From Acrasis kona (Eukaryota > Heterolobosea > Eutetramitea > Acrasida > Acrasidae), in the NCBI GenBank assembly GCA_026419775.2, contig JAOPGA020000687.1:62001-126000 (forward strand): a DNA stretch of 64,000 bases. The letters are read 5' to 3'. The position numbers and the translations under genes were made by a program. This document shows, in pieces, positions 38,016 to 47,423 of this stretch. How positions within the stretch are numbered: position 1 is the stretch's first letter; each line of letters starts with the position of its first letter. The notes beneath the pieces are model-generated. The model saw only the letters and a program-made list of their open reading frames with translations, searched no databases and was not told where the DNA came from.

Positions 38016-40280
38016 TTATTTGCCCAAATTGTAAGTTGAAGTTCCTTCCACAATCTTGATGAAATCAATGTATGAGATCCTCTTCTTGTTTTTGGGGAAG
38101 AACCTTCTTGCTAGAGCTGCCACTTCTTCATCGCTAATGTTCATTTGCATGTTTCCGCATACAGCTTTCTTGAGCTCTGGCTCTCCAATCATTCCATCTA
38201 CAGATCTATCGCTCAGCACTCTGAAAGTGTCTTGGAATAATAGTCTGCGATTTTCAATCTTGGTCATAAACATTTTGAACACTCTCTGCTCCAACACAGC
38301 ATTATTGCTCTCGTCTTCTGCGTTTTGTAAATGTTGTTTGTGGCTAGCGTCGGTATTTGTCTTGAATACAATTCTTCCATCTAGTTCAGGATTTCTGAAA
38401 TCGCTTGGCTGAATGCATTCGGAGAACTCGTTGTAGTTGAGACAACCATCACCATCACTATCGAATGATCTCATGATTGTAATTACTTCCTGCTCTGAGA
38501 CATTCATTTGTAGCTTGTTAATTACAGTTCTAAACTCGTTTAGAGAAATCTTTCCAGAGCTGTCTGTATCGACTGCTCTAAATGCATCCTTCAAGCGTGA
38601 ATTCTTCAAGAGAACGTTCTCTCTAAGACGATGCAACACTTGCTCCAAGTCTGCTTTAGCAAACACTTGTGGTCTACTCTCCATGTATTTGACAGTATGT
38701 TCATCAGTCTCATGCAACAGGAATCTATGACTGTTGATGAAAATAATTGCACCAACAAAGAGATCTGATGCTTTATAATAATCGCCATCTGGGTTTTTAA
38801 CCCTCTGTCTTTGAAGGAACTTTCCTCCTATGATACCTGAGTTTCTTTGAGTTGGTTCGAAAATACTGACAGTGTCATCGGCTAGATAGAATGTAACAAT
38901 AAATCTTCTATTTTGATCCTCGGGTGCAGAGGTCTCCATACGAGCTCCAAATCGCAAATGGTTCATGTCGTTCTCCATATACTTCTTAACATCTTTTTTA
39001 GGTGCTTTGAGAACCAAGTATTTCCATGATCCCAAAGAATCCTCTTCTGTTCCATATCCATTGTAGGGTGGGGGATCTACTTTTTGTGTCTTGACGGTAG
39101 CTGCCTTTTCTACATCTCTGGATGGATCTGGTACGGGGGTGAAATCTGTAATGCCATATTTTTTGTTAAAGTATTCTTTGGTGTAGTCATCGCAATCTCT
39201 CAAGAGGAATTTTTTAGAAAATACATCAATTTCGTTTCCAATCTGTAAATCTGTCTCTTCGTAGTAGGTTACAGGTTCATTCGGGCTATTTTTTGGTTTT
39301 GGTATTCTTTGACGCTTTACAAACACTGGGAATGGGTCTCTACCAGAGTTGGGTGGGTTGAGTTCAGAAATTTTAGTGGTATCATCTGCCAAGTAATACT
39401 CCAACACAAAATGTCTAAAGTCTCCATACAGATTCTCCCTATCATCCCAACAGCAGAAGAATCTCAAGACCTTTCTGTCATTCTTCAAAAACTGCTGCAT
39501 GCTAGCTTGTTGCTGCTTTGAAGGGTTGGTGTGTCTTCCTTTGAACGAATATTCCAAGTATCTTTTGAAATCTTGGTCTATGGGGTTGAGTTTGTTAAAT
39601 GGTGACATTGTCTTCTTCAACTCTTCTCTTCCTTGTGTGTACTGATCTTGTGGGAAATCTTCCACGTCATTTTCGGAAATATCGATACCAATTCCACCCA
39701 GGAATTCTTTCGTGAATCTGTCACATCCTACAATACGGAAAGTCTTTCCATAAAGAGTTACTTCGTTTCCAATGTTTAAATCTTCTAGCAAATAAAATTC
39801 ACGATCGACACCTGGTTTGGGGATGCGATGTCTTTTTATCAATGCACCTTGTGGAATACCGGAGTTGTCTTGTTTTGGTTCTGAGACATGAATCGTATCA
39901 TCCTCAAGATAGTAATATAGTACACATCTTCTGACTCTGTTGTTTTCTAGTGCACTCTCGTGAACCCCTTCTTTGAAGAAGGTATAAAATCTCAATACTT
40001 TACGATCTAATGAGAGCCACTTTGGACGACCATCCTCTCCAGTCTCGCTATCGCTTGAGGGTGACAAGGGAGAAATTGATGATGATTGCAGTTTCTGTGC
40101 AAGTTTCTCAGTGGCACTGAGCAATTCATCTTGATCAACAGGCACATTGAAGTCGTTTACTATTGGCAAAGAGTTACGATAGTCGAACACTTGTTTCTTA
40201 TGATGTCTGTCCTTCATACTGGGATCCTCAAAGGTGTTCCCTGGAAGGAACGGAAGCTGACGAGATGATGATGAGTACAT
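38016..40280 (-). CDS. EFHC1: EFHC1/Rib72-like axonemal protein (three DM10 domains and EF hands)
   Basis: A single exon of 754 residues. Three DM10 domains: about 85-190 (DRKVLRFYTFFKEGV to GKTFRIVGCDRFTKEF), 255-370 (RKVLRFFCCWDDRE to KKFLLRDCDDYTKEYF) and 420-520 (MNHLRFGARMET to HRFLLHETDEHTVKYM). EF hands follow at about 575-640 (DTDSSGKISLNEF, DSDGDGCLNYNEF), with two weaker ones to the C-terminus. This is the architecture of EFHC1 and Chlamydomonas Rib72, microtubule inner proteins of doublet A-tubules in motile cilia. Its presence implies a flagellate stage in the life cycle or recent loss of one. It is convergent with Miro. Confidence 0.92.
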   Translation of the reverse strand: MYSSSSRQLPFLPGNTFEDPSMKDRHHKKQVFDYRNSLPIVNDFNVPVDQDELLSATEKLAQKLQSSSISPLSPSSDSETGEDGRPKWLSLDRKVLRFYTFFKEGVHESALENNRVRRCVLYYYLEDDTIHVSEPKQDNSGIPQGALIKRHRIPKPGVDREFYLLEDLNIGNEVTLYGKTFRIVGCDRFTKEFLGGIGIDISENDVEDFPQDQYTQGREELKKTMSPFNKLNPIDQDFKRYLEYSFKGRHTNPSKQQQASMQQFLKNDRKVLRFFCCWDDRENLYGDFRHFVLEYYLADDTTKISELNPPNSGRDPFPVFVKRQRIPKPKNSPNEPVTYYEETDLQIGNEIDVFSKKFLLRDCDDYTKEYFNKKYGITDFTPVPDPSRDVEKAATVKTQKVDPPPYNGYGTEEDSLGSWKYLVLKAPKKDVKKYMENDMNHLRFGARMETSAPEDQNRRFIVTFYLADDTVSIFEPTQRNSGIIGGKFLQRQRVKNPDGDYYKASDLFVGAIIFINSHRFLLHETDEHTVKYMESRPQVFAKADLEQVLHRLRENVLLKNSRLKDAFRAVDTDSSGKISLNEFRTVINKLQMNVSEQEVITIMRSFDSDGDGCLNYNEFSECIQPSDFRNPELDGRIVFKTNTDASHKQHLQNAEDESNNAVLEQRVFKMFMTKIENRRLLFQDTFRVLSDRSVDGMIGEPELKKAVCGNMQMNISDEEVAALARRFFPKNKKRISYIDFIKIVEGTSTYNLGK

Positions 40281-40479
40281 ATCTCTTGATTTATTCGTTT
40301 TCTACGATCGAATTGTAAGGATTTGGTTTTTTACGCGGTAAATTATTGTTGACCAACCACAATTTTAGAATGTCACCGCCAAGACAAAAAGTGTCTTTCG
40401 GATGCAATTCGTTCGAACGAGAACAAACAACACCTGTCATCTCCATAAAAAATTAAGAAACTTAAAATCGATCGACAAT

Positions 40480-41700
40480 TTATTCAAAGGTAACAAAAAC
40501 TTTTCCAACATTCTTTCCAGATTGTAGATAATCAACAGCATCACAAACGCTCTCTGGACCCTTTGTGAATGTTTTAGCACAGTGTTCATCAATTGGCGCG
40601 TGAATCTCTCCCTTTTCAAGCATGCTCAACATGTCTTCGACGGCAGCTCTCCAAACTGGAATCTTTTCTTTATCAAACAAGTATGGAACCAAGAAGAAGC
40701 CACTCATGTGTCTGTTGCCCATCAACAATGTATTTACTAGAGTAGGTACGCTTGAGCCAGCAAATAATTTTTTCAATTGCTCCTTGCTCTGTGCATCTCT
40801 GTCGCTCTTGTATTGAGCAATTCCACCAATGATAACAAATCTGCCACCCTCTTTCAAATGGTTCAAACACGTGTGGAACATTTCTCCTCCGACACCTTCG
40901 TAGACGACGTCGACACCTTTTAGTGATTTGAGTGCTTGTCCCACATCCTCCTTCTTGTAATTGATGATCTTGTCGCAACCCAATTTTTTGAGTAATTCAA
41001 CCTTGTCATCACCTCCACAAGTACCAATAACGTAATGGCCTGCTCTTTTTGCTAATTGAACTGCAAAAGAACCAGTTGCTCCAGCTGCACCAGTTACCAG
41101 AACCTTTAATGGTTTATCTGTCTTTTTGGAGAAATCCAAGTGACCACATTCCTTGAGCCCAAGATATGCTGTTGTACCGCTGATAATTATAGCGACGGCT
41201 TCAGGGGAACATTTACTAATTGGAATGACAATCTTGGCATCCATTACAGAGTACTCTGTAAACCCAGGCTATTTTGGTCATAACATCAACAAATGTAGAA
41301 TACTAACGTTTGAGAAGAGCACTGCTTGACCCTCTTTTAGATGCTTCACATTTGATCCTACCTTAACAATTATACCACAGGCCTCACTTCCTGCAACGAC
41401 TGGTGGGTCTTTATATTTCAAGGGACCGTAAACTCCGTTTGAAATCATAATTTCGCTACCCTGAACGCCTGCATACTTGTGCTTGACGAGAATTTGATTT
41501 GGCTTTGGTTCTGGAATTGTTGGGACATGGTCAATTTTTGATGCTTCTCTGTAATTAGAACTCTTCTTAACGAGCAACAATTGGTTGTAACCCTTGCTTG
41601 CTGAGGTATTTTGAGTAGATAACTGCGTTGGTTGGTATTCTACTGATGGTCTAAGGTGACCGCGAAGGATATCCAATCTATGGTGAGCTGTTTTAGACAT
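40480..41700 (-). CDS. zinc-independent MDR oxidoreductase, ZADH2/prostaglandin reductase 3-like
   Basis: Two exons, 41700-41308 and 41268-40480, with a 39-base intron (GTTAGT donor), give 393 residues. A GroES-like N-terminal domain (PNQILVKHKYAGVQGSEIMI, VAGSEACGIIVKVG) is followed by a Rossmann domain with the nucleotide-binding motif VLVTGAAGATGSFAVQLAKR and VVYEGVGGEMFHTCLNHL. The zinc ligands of alcohol dehydrogenases are missing, which places it with quinone-reductase-like and ZADH2 enzymes that use NADPH to reduce enones. The first about 35 residues could be a mitochondrial or peroxisomal signal, but no clear motif is seen. The splice restores FSNPGFTEYSVMDA, the expected domain junction. 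Confidence 0.85.
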
Positions 41701-41774
41701 TTTGTAAATTCATTTCGTGACAAGCAAAGTAGTTCATACGCAATGGGGCTTGAAAACAAAATTTTATTCACAAA

Positions 41775-42644
41775 CTAACACGAACCAAGAATCAAAGGCC
41801 ATACAAATTGTGTTGAGATACTCGAAGGCATAACGTGCAACACTGAGCTCACAACCTTATTGTACCAACCAGCATTAATCACAGGACCCACTCGGCTATA
41901 CATGTGAGCGACAGATTCATATGCAGCATCTTCTGGAGTCTGCTCACTAAAGGGCGAACAAAGGGATCTCACTTTATCAGAAGCAGGCGTCGACGTAACA
42001 CCCAAAACAGGAGAAGTCACATCTACACCATATTCTCTTGCTTCATCCCAAATACTCTTCGCCAAAACAGTTTGGAACGACTTGACCGCCGCATACATTG
42101 GAAGTTTCTTTGTTCCGAACAAACCAAGTATAGATGACACTATCATGATTCCCCCACTACCTCTCTTCTTGAATGAATTCAAAAATGAATTTACCATGAG
42201 GGAAGGTGTCTTGATGCAAATGTCAATAGAGTCCTGAATGTTGTTGGTTGTTTGGTTGTAGTAAGAACCAACAGAGTAATAAGCTGCGTTGTATACTAAA
42301 GATCCAACTTCAACATCTCTGGTCATGTCGTCCAAATCTTGTATGACTTGTCGTGTGTTGAATAAATCTCCAACCAATGCTCTTACTTCGACTCCGTACT
42401 GTAGACTAATGGCCTGTGATGTGTTGTGGAGTTTTTCTTTTGTTCTGGAGATCAAAACGAGATTGATTCCTCTCTTTGCAAACTGTCTTGCATAGGCCTC
42501 GCCTAATCCGTCAGAACCACCAGCAATAACGCACCATGGACCGTATCTTTGCTTAAAATCTTTGTCGTCAATAGCTTGTTTTTGAACGAGACGACTAGTG
42601 AGTGCAATGATCAAAGTAACACCAAGGAGTAGGATTGTTTTCAT
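41775..42644 (-). CDS. short-chain dehydrogenase, HSD17B12/3-ketoacyl-CoA reductase-like
   Basis: A 289-residue SDR with an N-terminal hydrophobic anchor (MKTILLLGVTLIIALTS). The cofactor motif is GGSDGLGEAYA and the following RTKEKL suggests NADPH. The catalytic set is present: Ser in MIVSSILG and YAAVK as Tyr-x3-Lys. The usual NNAG is replaced by NAAY. The sequence GPWCVIAGGSDGLGEAYAR resembles the ER 3-ketoacyl-CoA reductase/17-beta-HSD12 group, which acts in very-long-chain fatty acid elongation. The C-terminus is short and lacks a dilysine ER signal, so the exact substrate is open. It shares orientation with the MDR gene downstream, but there is no evidence of co-transcription. Confidence 0.75.
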   Translation of the reverse strand: MKTILLLGVTLIIALTSRLVQKQAIDDKDFKQRYGPWCVIAGGSDGLGEAYARQFAKRGINLVLISRTKEKLHNTSQAISLQYGVEVRALVGDLFNTRQVIQDLDDMTRDVEVGSLVYNAAYYSVGSYYNQTTNNIQDSIDICIKTPSLMVNSFLNSFKKRGSGGIMIVSSILGLFGTKKLPMYAAVKSFQTVLAKSIWDEAREYGVDVTSPVLGVTSTPASDKVRSLCSPFSEQTPEDAAYESVAHMYSRVGPVINAGWYNKVVSSVLHVMPSSISTQFVWPLILGSC

Positions 42645-43459
42645 TTTTATACAGATCAGTAGGGCAAGTGGACAGCTTTATAGGTTGTGACATTCCCTTT
42701 TATGATTAATGAACGAAACCCCTCGGTTGATTTGTGAGACTGCGAACAGTGTTGGCCGATCAGATATTTGCCTAAAGGTGTGACAATAAATGGAGTATAA
42801 TTCACTCTTATTAGAGTAATACATAATGCCAAAGGACTTTCAAAGAGTACGATAATACTCGCTCACTTCAGATGCCACAATACAAAAGAAATTTATAAAT
42901 AAAATAGGAGAAAAATAAAAGTAAAAATGCGTACTTAATAAAAGCATTTGGTGTACAACATATTTTTTGTGTGGTGTTACATATAATCAATCATGTTAAG
43001 TGTCAACAGCAAAAAGCAGTTCGACCTTTACACTTTCAATTACCGATTGTATGCTCTATCATACAATTGGCTCCAAAATGACATCGGCTACCACCTCCGA
43101 AAGTACTACTCAAATCTTCTGTTCTAACGTTGGATTATTTTCTTTAAAATAATTTGTAAGATGGCCAACCAATAATCAATGCCCAATCCTTTTTCACAAG
43201 CACAGTCAATCTGACAAAAAAAGATTTGTGAAAAAAATACACGAAGCCCGACAGAGTGTGGTAAGTAAGCAACACGATGCCTCTTCTCTCTGTCACAATG
43301 ATGTTCACATTCTGCAAAGCGATATAATTAATTCCAACCACAGACATACACGATTTTAACACACAACTTTGTCGCAAGTAGATGTTGATATATCATTGTG
43401 CAACATGAAAGAAGGAGCATTACATGTAACTTGTACTAACTGCTTTTTAGTTATAATAA
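42645..43459. other. divergent intergenic region with a hairpin
   Basis: An 815-base spacer between SDR (minus) and eL19 (plus). An 11-base-pair hairpin lies at 43043-43070: CCGATTGTATG, loop CTCTAT, CATACAATTGG. Just before eL19, GTACTAACTGCTTTTTAG at about 43433-43450 looks like an intron end with branch-point and acceptor, so a 5' UTR intron is possible. A minus-strand frame at 43144-43377 is not recognisable. Confidence 0.35.
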
Positions 43460-44077
43460 ATGGCTTCAACTTTTAGATTACAGAAGCGCTTAGCCTCCGA
43501 TATTTTGGAGTGCGGCAAGGACCGTGTCTGGCTTGACCCCAATGAATTGAGCGAACTAGCTTTGGCCAACTCCCGTGATAGCATCCGCAAGTTGATCAAG
43601 GACGGTATCATCATCCGTAAACCCATCAAGATTAGATCCCGCTTCAGGTGGAGGAAGAGGCAAGAAGCCATTGCCAAGGGTCGTCATAGGGGTATTGGTA
43701 AGAGAAAGGGAGCCAAGGATGCTCGTAACCCATCAAAACTACAATGGATGAACAGAATGAGAATTCTACGTAGACTCCTTAGAAAGTACAAAGATGCCAA
43801 TAAAATCGATAGACACTTGTACCACGAACTATACCTAAAGATCAAGGGTAACGTCTTCAAATCCAAGAAGAACTTGATGGAATACGTATTCAAGGCAAAG
43901 GCCGAGAAGCTCCGTGAAAGACGTGTTGAAGAGCAATTGGAGGCCAAGAAGGAGAAACAATCCAAGCTCAAGGAAAAACGTACCCAAAGAGCCGATAGAA
44001 GATCAAAGAGAACTGTTATGGAAGCAGAAGAAGCTGCACGTATCGCCCGCGAAAGCCAAAAGACCGAACAAAAGTAA
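43460..44077 (+). CDS. RPL19: 60S ribosomal protein eL19
   Basis: A 205-residue protein collinear with eukaryotic eL19: [64 protein letters not shown] and the long basic C-terminal helix ([18 protein letters not shown]). eL19 forms an intersubunit bridge with the small subunit. Strong codon bias toward C-ending codons indicates high expression. The C-terminal Ala/Glu helix is typical of longer protist forms. A single coding exon, ATG directly at 43460. Confidence 0.97.
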   Translation: MASTFRLQKRLASDILECGKDRVWLDPNELSELALANSRDSIRKLIKDGIIIRKPIKIRSRFRWRKRQEAIAKGRHRGIGKRKGAKDARNPSKLQWMNRMRILRRLLRKYKDANKIDRHLYHELYLKIKGNVFKSKKNLMEYVFKAKAEKLRERRVEEQLEAKKEKQSKLKEKRTQRADRRSKRTVMEAEEAARIARESQKTEQK

Positions 44078-44405
44078 ATTTATAATACATTCTTGTTCTT
44101 TTGTTATACACTTTTCACAATTCGTCCTTCTGTAAATAAGTACTTCTAACAGTGTTAGGCATAATTGTCTTTATCACACAAGGTCATTTGGTGTGAACTA
44201 AAGTAATCTTCTCTATCTCTCAACGATCCATTGTTTTTGGTAAGAAAATGTCACATAATGCATCATTGCATTCGGTTACTGTTTGGTGGAATAGAACTTG
44301 AACAACAAGAAATGTATAGTTATAATTAAAAGTAAGTCGCATTTATTACATGGCTGCCTTTGACAAGCGAAATCAAAGACATGATAAAAAAAAGACATTG
44401 AGCAG
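44078..44405. other. convergent intergenic region
   Basis: About 328 AT-rich bases between eL19 and the RAMP4-like gene. I see no gene, repeat or RNA. Confidence 0.4.
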
Positions 44406-44680
44406 TTACTCCATTTGAGCCTAATGTACATTAAATGAGTTGAAACAATTTGATCACTAACCTGTTCACCATACATAAGAGCGTTGCGGGCATTGTTGAT
44501 AACTTGAATTACAGCAGATCCAACCACGACGAACAAAAGTAGAGCTAGAATGATACCTCCAACTTGTGATGCTTCCTCCTTCTTCTTTTTGGCTTCTACG
44601 GGTGTACCAGCAATAGCAGTGCCAGATGTCTTTCTTTGATGATCTTTGCTCTTTAGCTTTGCGAGTTGTGGGTTCACCAT
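44406..44680 (-). CDS. RAMP4/SERP-like tail-anchored ER protein
   Basis: SERP1/RAMP4 associates with the Sec61 translocon and stabilises membrane proteins under ER stress. Exon 1 (44680-44462) encodes MVNPQLAKLKSKDHQRKTSG, a lysine-rich stretch and a single membrane helix, GGIILALLLFVVVGSAVIQV, then NNARNALMYGEQ. Reading through would give 134 residues with a nonsense-like tail. A 41-base intron (44421-44461, GTTAGT donor, ATTAG acceptor) leads instead to AQME and stop at 44406, a 77-residue protein close to the family's normal 66-75 residues. The spliced model is therefore preferred. Only a few residues follow the helix, as needed for a tail anchor. Confidence 0.78.
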
Positions 44681-44899
44681 GTTTTTTGTTTTTGTTTAGA
44701 GTTGACCAACACGTGGAAAAGTCGTTTTGTGCCAGCCCTCTTACAACCTTTTGGACTCACCTTGGCTCAGTTCCTTCTTTTCGTTGACGAAGTCCACACT
44801 AATTGATTCTTGTAATTTATCCGAAAGCATCATTTCACCTAGTAATAATGATGACCTCGCTCCAACAACAAAAAAGACTTGCAAGAGGGGTTGAAAAAA

Positions 44900-45769
44900 C
44901 TACAAGTTTAATAATAGAGCGAAGGCAATTAGTACAACTATTAGCGCTTTCGAGCAATGATGTGGGGTGGAGGAAGCACTCGTTACAGCATTTGATTTTA
45001 TAAAGTCTAAATAATTGAATACTCTTGAATATGCTCCTCTATTTCCTTGCAGTCCACAACCTTCTGGTCCATAAGATGTGATACCGTACACAGTCCATCT
45101 GGTATCAGTAGTATTTACTTTGGAAACTACTGCTCCTCCACTGTCGCCTTGGCATGTATCCTTGCCTTTCCCATCACCAATACACAAAAAGTATGTTTCG
45201 TTATATTTGCCATCTGAGAAAGCATTGACACATATACTTTGGGCCACAATTGGAATTTGTACTTTTAAGAGCTGCGTGGGTTTTATTCCACTTTGCGTTA
45301 ACCCCCACCCAGCAGTCCACATCAAAGTGCCAACCGCAGGGGAGCTAAATGTTGGTAGATTTAAAAAACCTATGCTCGCACTCTCTTTCACTGGGTTTGA
45401 TAATTGTAGCAGAGCAATGTCGTAGTAATTATAAGCATCAGAAATGTAGTTTGGATGCGTTATAATTGTTTTCACGGACACTGGCCTGGTGTTCAGACTA
45501 ACAGATCCAAGAATAACAAATGCCTTGGAAACATCTTTTTTGACTTCGAAACAATGTGCCGCCGTAAGAATCCATTCTGAATTTATCAAACCTCCACCAC
45601 AAAATTCATATGTGCCATTGCCTAAATTATACCCAACAAAGACTTGGTACGGTAAATCTCCTAAACTCGCTGGCGTTCCACCCGATATTTTAATATCTCT
45701 ACCAACATTATCAGCAGTTGAATAATGAACCAAACAGGCCAGCGCACAAATCAGCAACTTGAGATTCAT
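44900..45769 (-). CDS. secreted or GPI-anchored trypsin-like serine protease (S1)
   Basis: A 289-residue preproenzyme. MNLKLLICALACLVHYSTA is a signal peptide. A propeptide ends at Lys27, followed by ISGG, so trypsin-like activation after Lys27 is expected. The catalytic triad is His72 (LTAAHC), Asp117 (YYDIALLQL) and Ser210 (CQGDSGGA). Asp204 six residues before the serine (KDTCQGDSGG) predicts cleavage after Arg or Lys. Disulfide cysteines are in place. The last 17 residues (KALIVVLIAFALLLNL) are hydrophobic without a trailing charge, suggesting a GPI signal or membrane tail, which is unusual for digestive trypsins. Chymotrypsin-fold S1 proteases are patchy in protists. Confidence 0.9.
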   Translation of the reverse strand: MNLKLLICALACLVHYSTADNVGRDIKISGGTPASLGDLPYQVFVGYNLGNGTYEFCGGGLINSEWILTAAHCFEVKKDVSKAFVILGSVSLNTRPVSVKTIITHPNYISDAYNYYDIALLQLSNPVKESASIGFLNLPTFSSPAVGTLMWTAGWGLTQSGIKPTQLLKVQIPIVAQSICVNAFSDGKYNETYFLCIGDGKGKDTCQGDSGGAVVSKVNTTDTRWTVYGITSYGPEGCGLQGNRGAYSRVFNYLDFIKSNAVTSASSTPHHCSKALIVVLIAFALLLNL

Positions 45770-45818
45770 GGAGTACTGTAGTCGAAATCAAAATTTTGTT
45801 TTATTTACAATAATCATT

Positions 45819-47261
45819 TTATTGACACAATTGTTGAGGTGGTGCAACCTCTGGTACAAAATCAAAATAACTGGATTGATAAGCAACTGTGTCCTTTTGT
45901 GATAACCTCCCATTTATATTCTCCATCACTTCCGGAACAGGTGCAGGTAGAATGTTAACCATGCTGGTCACATCTCTTGATTCAACTTTTTGAGTTTTTT
46001 GTGAGGCAGCCGCAGCCGCTTGAACACGTTGAGCTCTCTTCTTCTCTTCTTCTATTGCCTTCTGCTCGGCCTCCCTCTTTCTTTGTTCAATCTCCCGATC
46101 CACCTGGTCGTCATCTTTAAAAACTTTTCCTCCTTTTTGGTAACCTCCGCCTCCCTTGTTGTAATTATTATTGAATCCACCCGTATTGTTGTTATTGTAT
46201 CTTGTATTGTTGTTGTTGTTATATCTTGCGTTGTTATTATTGTTGAATCCTCCTCCGAAAGTATTAGATGAAGTGTTTCCGAATACGCTACCGCCTGTGC
46301 TTGCAGTGTTGTTTCCGAAAACTGATGGTGTGTTTTGTGGTTTTGCAAAAGTGTTGTTGTTGTTCGTGTTTCCAAAAACGCTGCTGCTGCTGTTGTTGTT
46401 TGTGTTTGTGCTTCCAAAAACAGATCCAGTTGACGGCGTCGAGCCAAAAGATGACTGACCGAATGTGGAACTTGTTGTGCCGCCAAAGGCGCTTTCTGTT
46501 TTTACATTGTTGTTGCTTCCAAAGACGCTGCTTCCGAAGGCGGTGGGTGCGGTCGAGTTTGTTCCGAATGAAGAGCTTCCAAATCCTCCGCTCGTACTCG
46601 GTTGTGTGGAAGTGGCACCGAATGCACTGCTACCGAATGGCTGGGTGGATGAGCCAGTGCTCGGTGCAGATCCAAAGACGCTCCCACCAGTGTTTGTATT
46701 CGCTCCTGAAGAGCCAAATACTGAACTGCCAAAGGTTGTGGATGTTGATGCCCCAGAGTTACCAAAAATTGATGATACTGGGTTACCACTCCCAAACGCT
46801 GATGTTGGCTGTCCAAATGTAGAAGAGGACGTGGTTGAATTGCTATTGCCAAACACTGAGGAGGGTTGTGTATTCAGGCCAAATGAGGAACTTCCGAAAG
46901 ATGTTGGTGCACTTGTTTGTGAAGACCCAAAAACGCTACTTGGGTTGTTGTTACTAGAGAAAGTATTCGATGTGGCTGTGTTTCCAAAAGAACTACTTCC
47001 GAAGCTGCTGCTACCAAATGAAGACCCTCCAAACACGGAACTGGTGGAACCGCCACTTGGAGCTGCACTTGCACCAAATACAGATGATTGATTGCCCGAA
47101 GCCCATACAGGTGTGTTATTCGCGAAACTAGACGAAGCGAAAGCAGATTGACCCTGTGATGAGCCTGAATTGAAAGGGTTTCGATTATTGTTGTGATTGT
47201 TATTGTTTCGATTGTTGTTGTTGTGGTGACCCCCTCCTCCCCTTCCTCTTCTGTTCGCCAT
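45819..47261 (-). CDS. FG-repeat nucleoporin
   Basis: A 480-residue protein. It starts with a Gly/Arg/Asn-rich stretch (MANRRGRGGGGHH), followed by about 30 SxFG and VFG repeats in Ser/Thr/Asn-rich spacers (SSVFGSS, SSFGSSSFG). These form the selective barrier of nuclear pores. From about residue 375 a charged helix (DREIEQRKREAEQKAIEEEK) is likely the coiled coil that anchors it to scaffold nucleoporins. The C-terminal 50 residues (RDVTSMVNILPAPVPEVMEN) are not recognised. It may correspond to Nup62, Nup58/45 or Nup42 types, but FG proteins cannot be assigned safely by repeats. The stop overlaps AATAAA. Confidence 0.8.
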   Translation of the reverse strand: MANRRGRGGGGHHNNNNRNNNNHNNNRNPFNSGSSQGQSAFASSSFANNTPVWASGNQSSVFGASAAPSGGSTSSVFGGSSFGSSSFGSSSFGNTATSNTFSSNNNPSSVFGSSQTSAPTSFGSSSFGLNTQPSSVFGNSNSTTSSSTFGQPTSAFGSGNPVSSIFGNSGASTSTTFGSSVFGSSGANTNTGGSVFGSAPSTGSSTQPFGSSAFGATSTQPSTSGGFGSSSFGTNSTAPTAFGSSVFGSNNNVKTESAFGGTTSSTFGQSSFGSTPSTGSVFGSTNTNNNSSSSVFGNTNNNNTFAKPQNTPSVFGNNTASTGGSVFGNTSSNTFGGGFNNNNNARYNNNNNTRYNNNNTGGFNNNYNKGGGGYQKGGKVFKDDDQVDREIEQRKREAEQKAIEEEKKRAQRVQAAAAASQKTQKVESRDVTSMVNILPAPVPEVMENINGRLSQKDTVAYQSSYFDFVPEVAPPQQLCQ

Positions 47262-47423
47262 TTCCTTAAACTTTTTGAAGAAGAATTCAACTCACATTGT
47301 AAATTACTATTACACAAAATTAGTGGGGTCAACCAAGCAACGACGAGGTGACGCATTGGAACTAATCGACCAAACACACTTGAGCAAGAAAAACAAGCAT
47401 ATAATTCAGTGCAATATAATTTA

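Noticed and set aside
43144-43377. 77-codon minus-strand open frame
   Set aside because: No recognisable family and no supporting signals; likely chance.
46020-47091. Open frames rich in Leu, Val and Pro opposite the FG nucleoporin
   Set aside because: Antisense of the FG/Ser/Asn repeats; hydrophobic runs come from reversed repeat codons.
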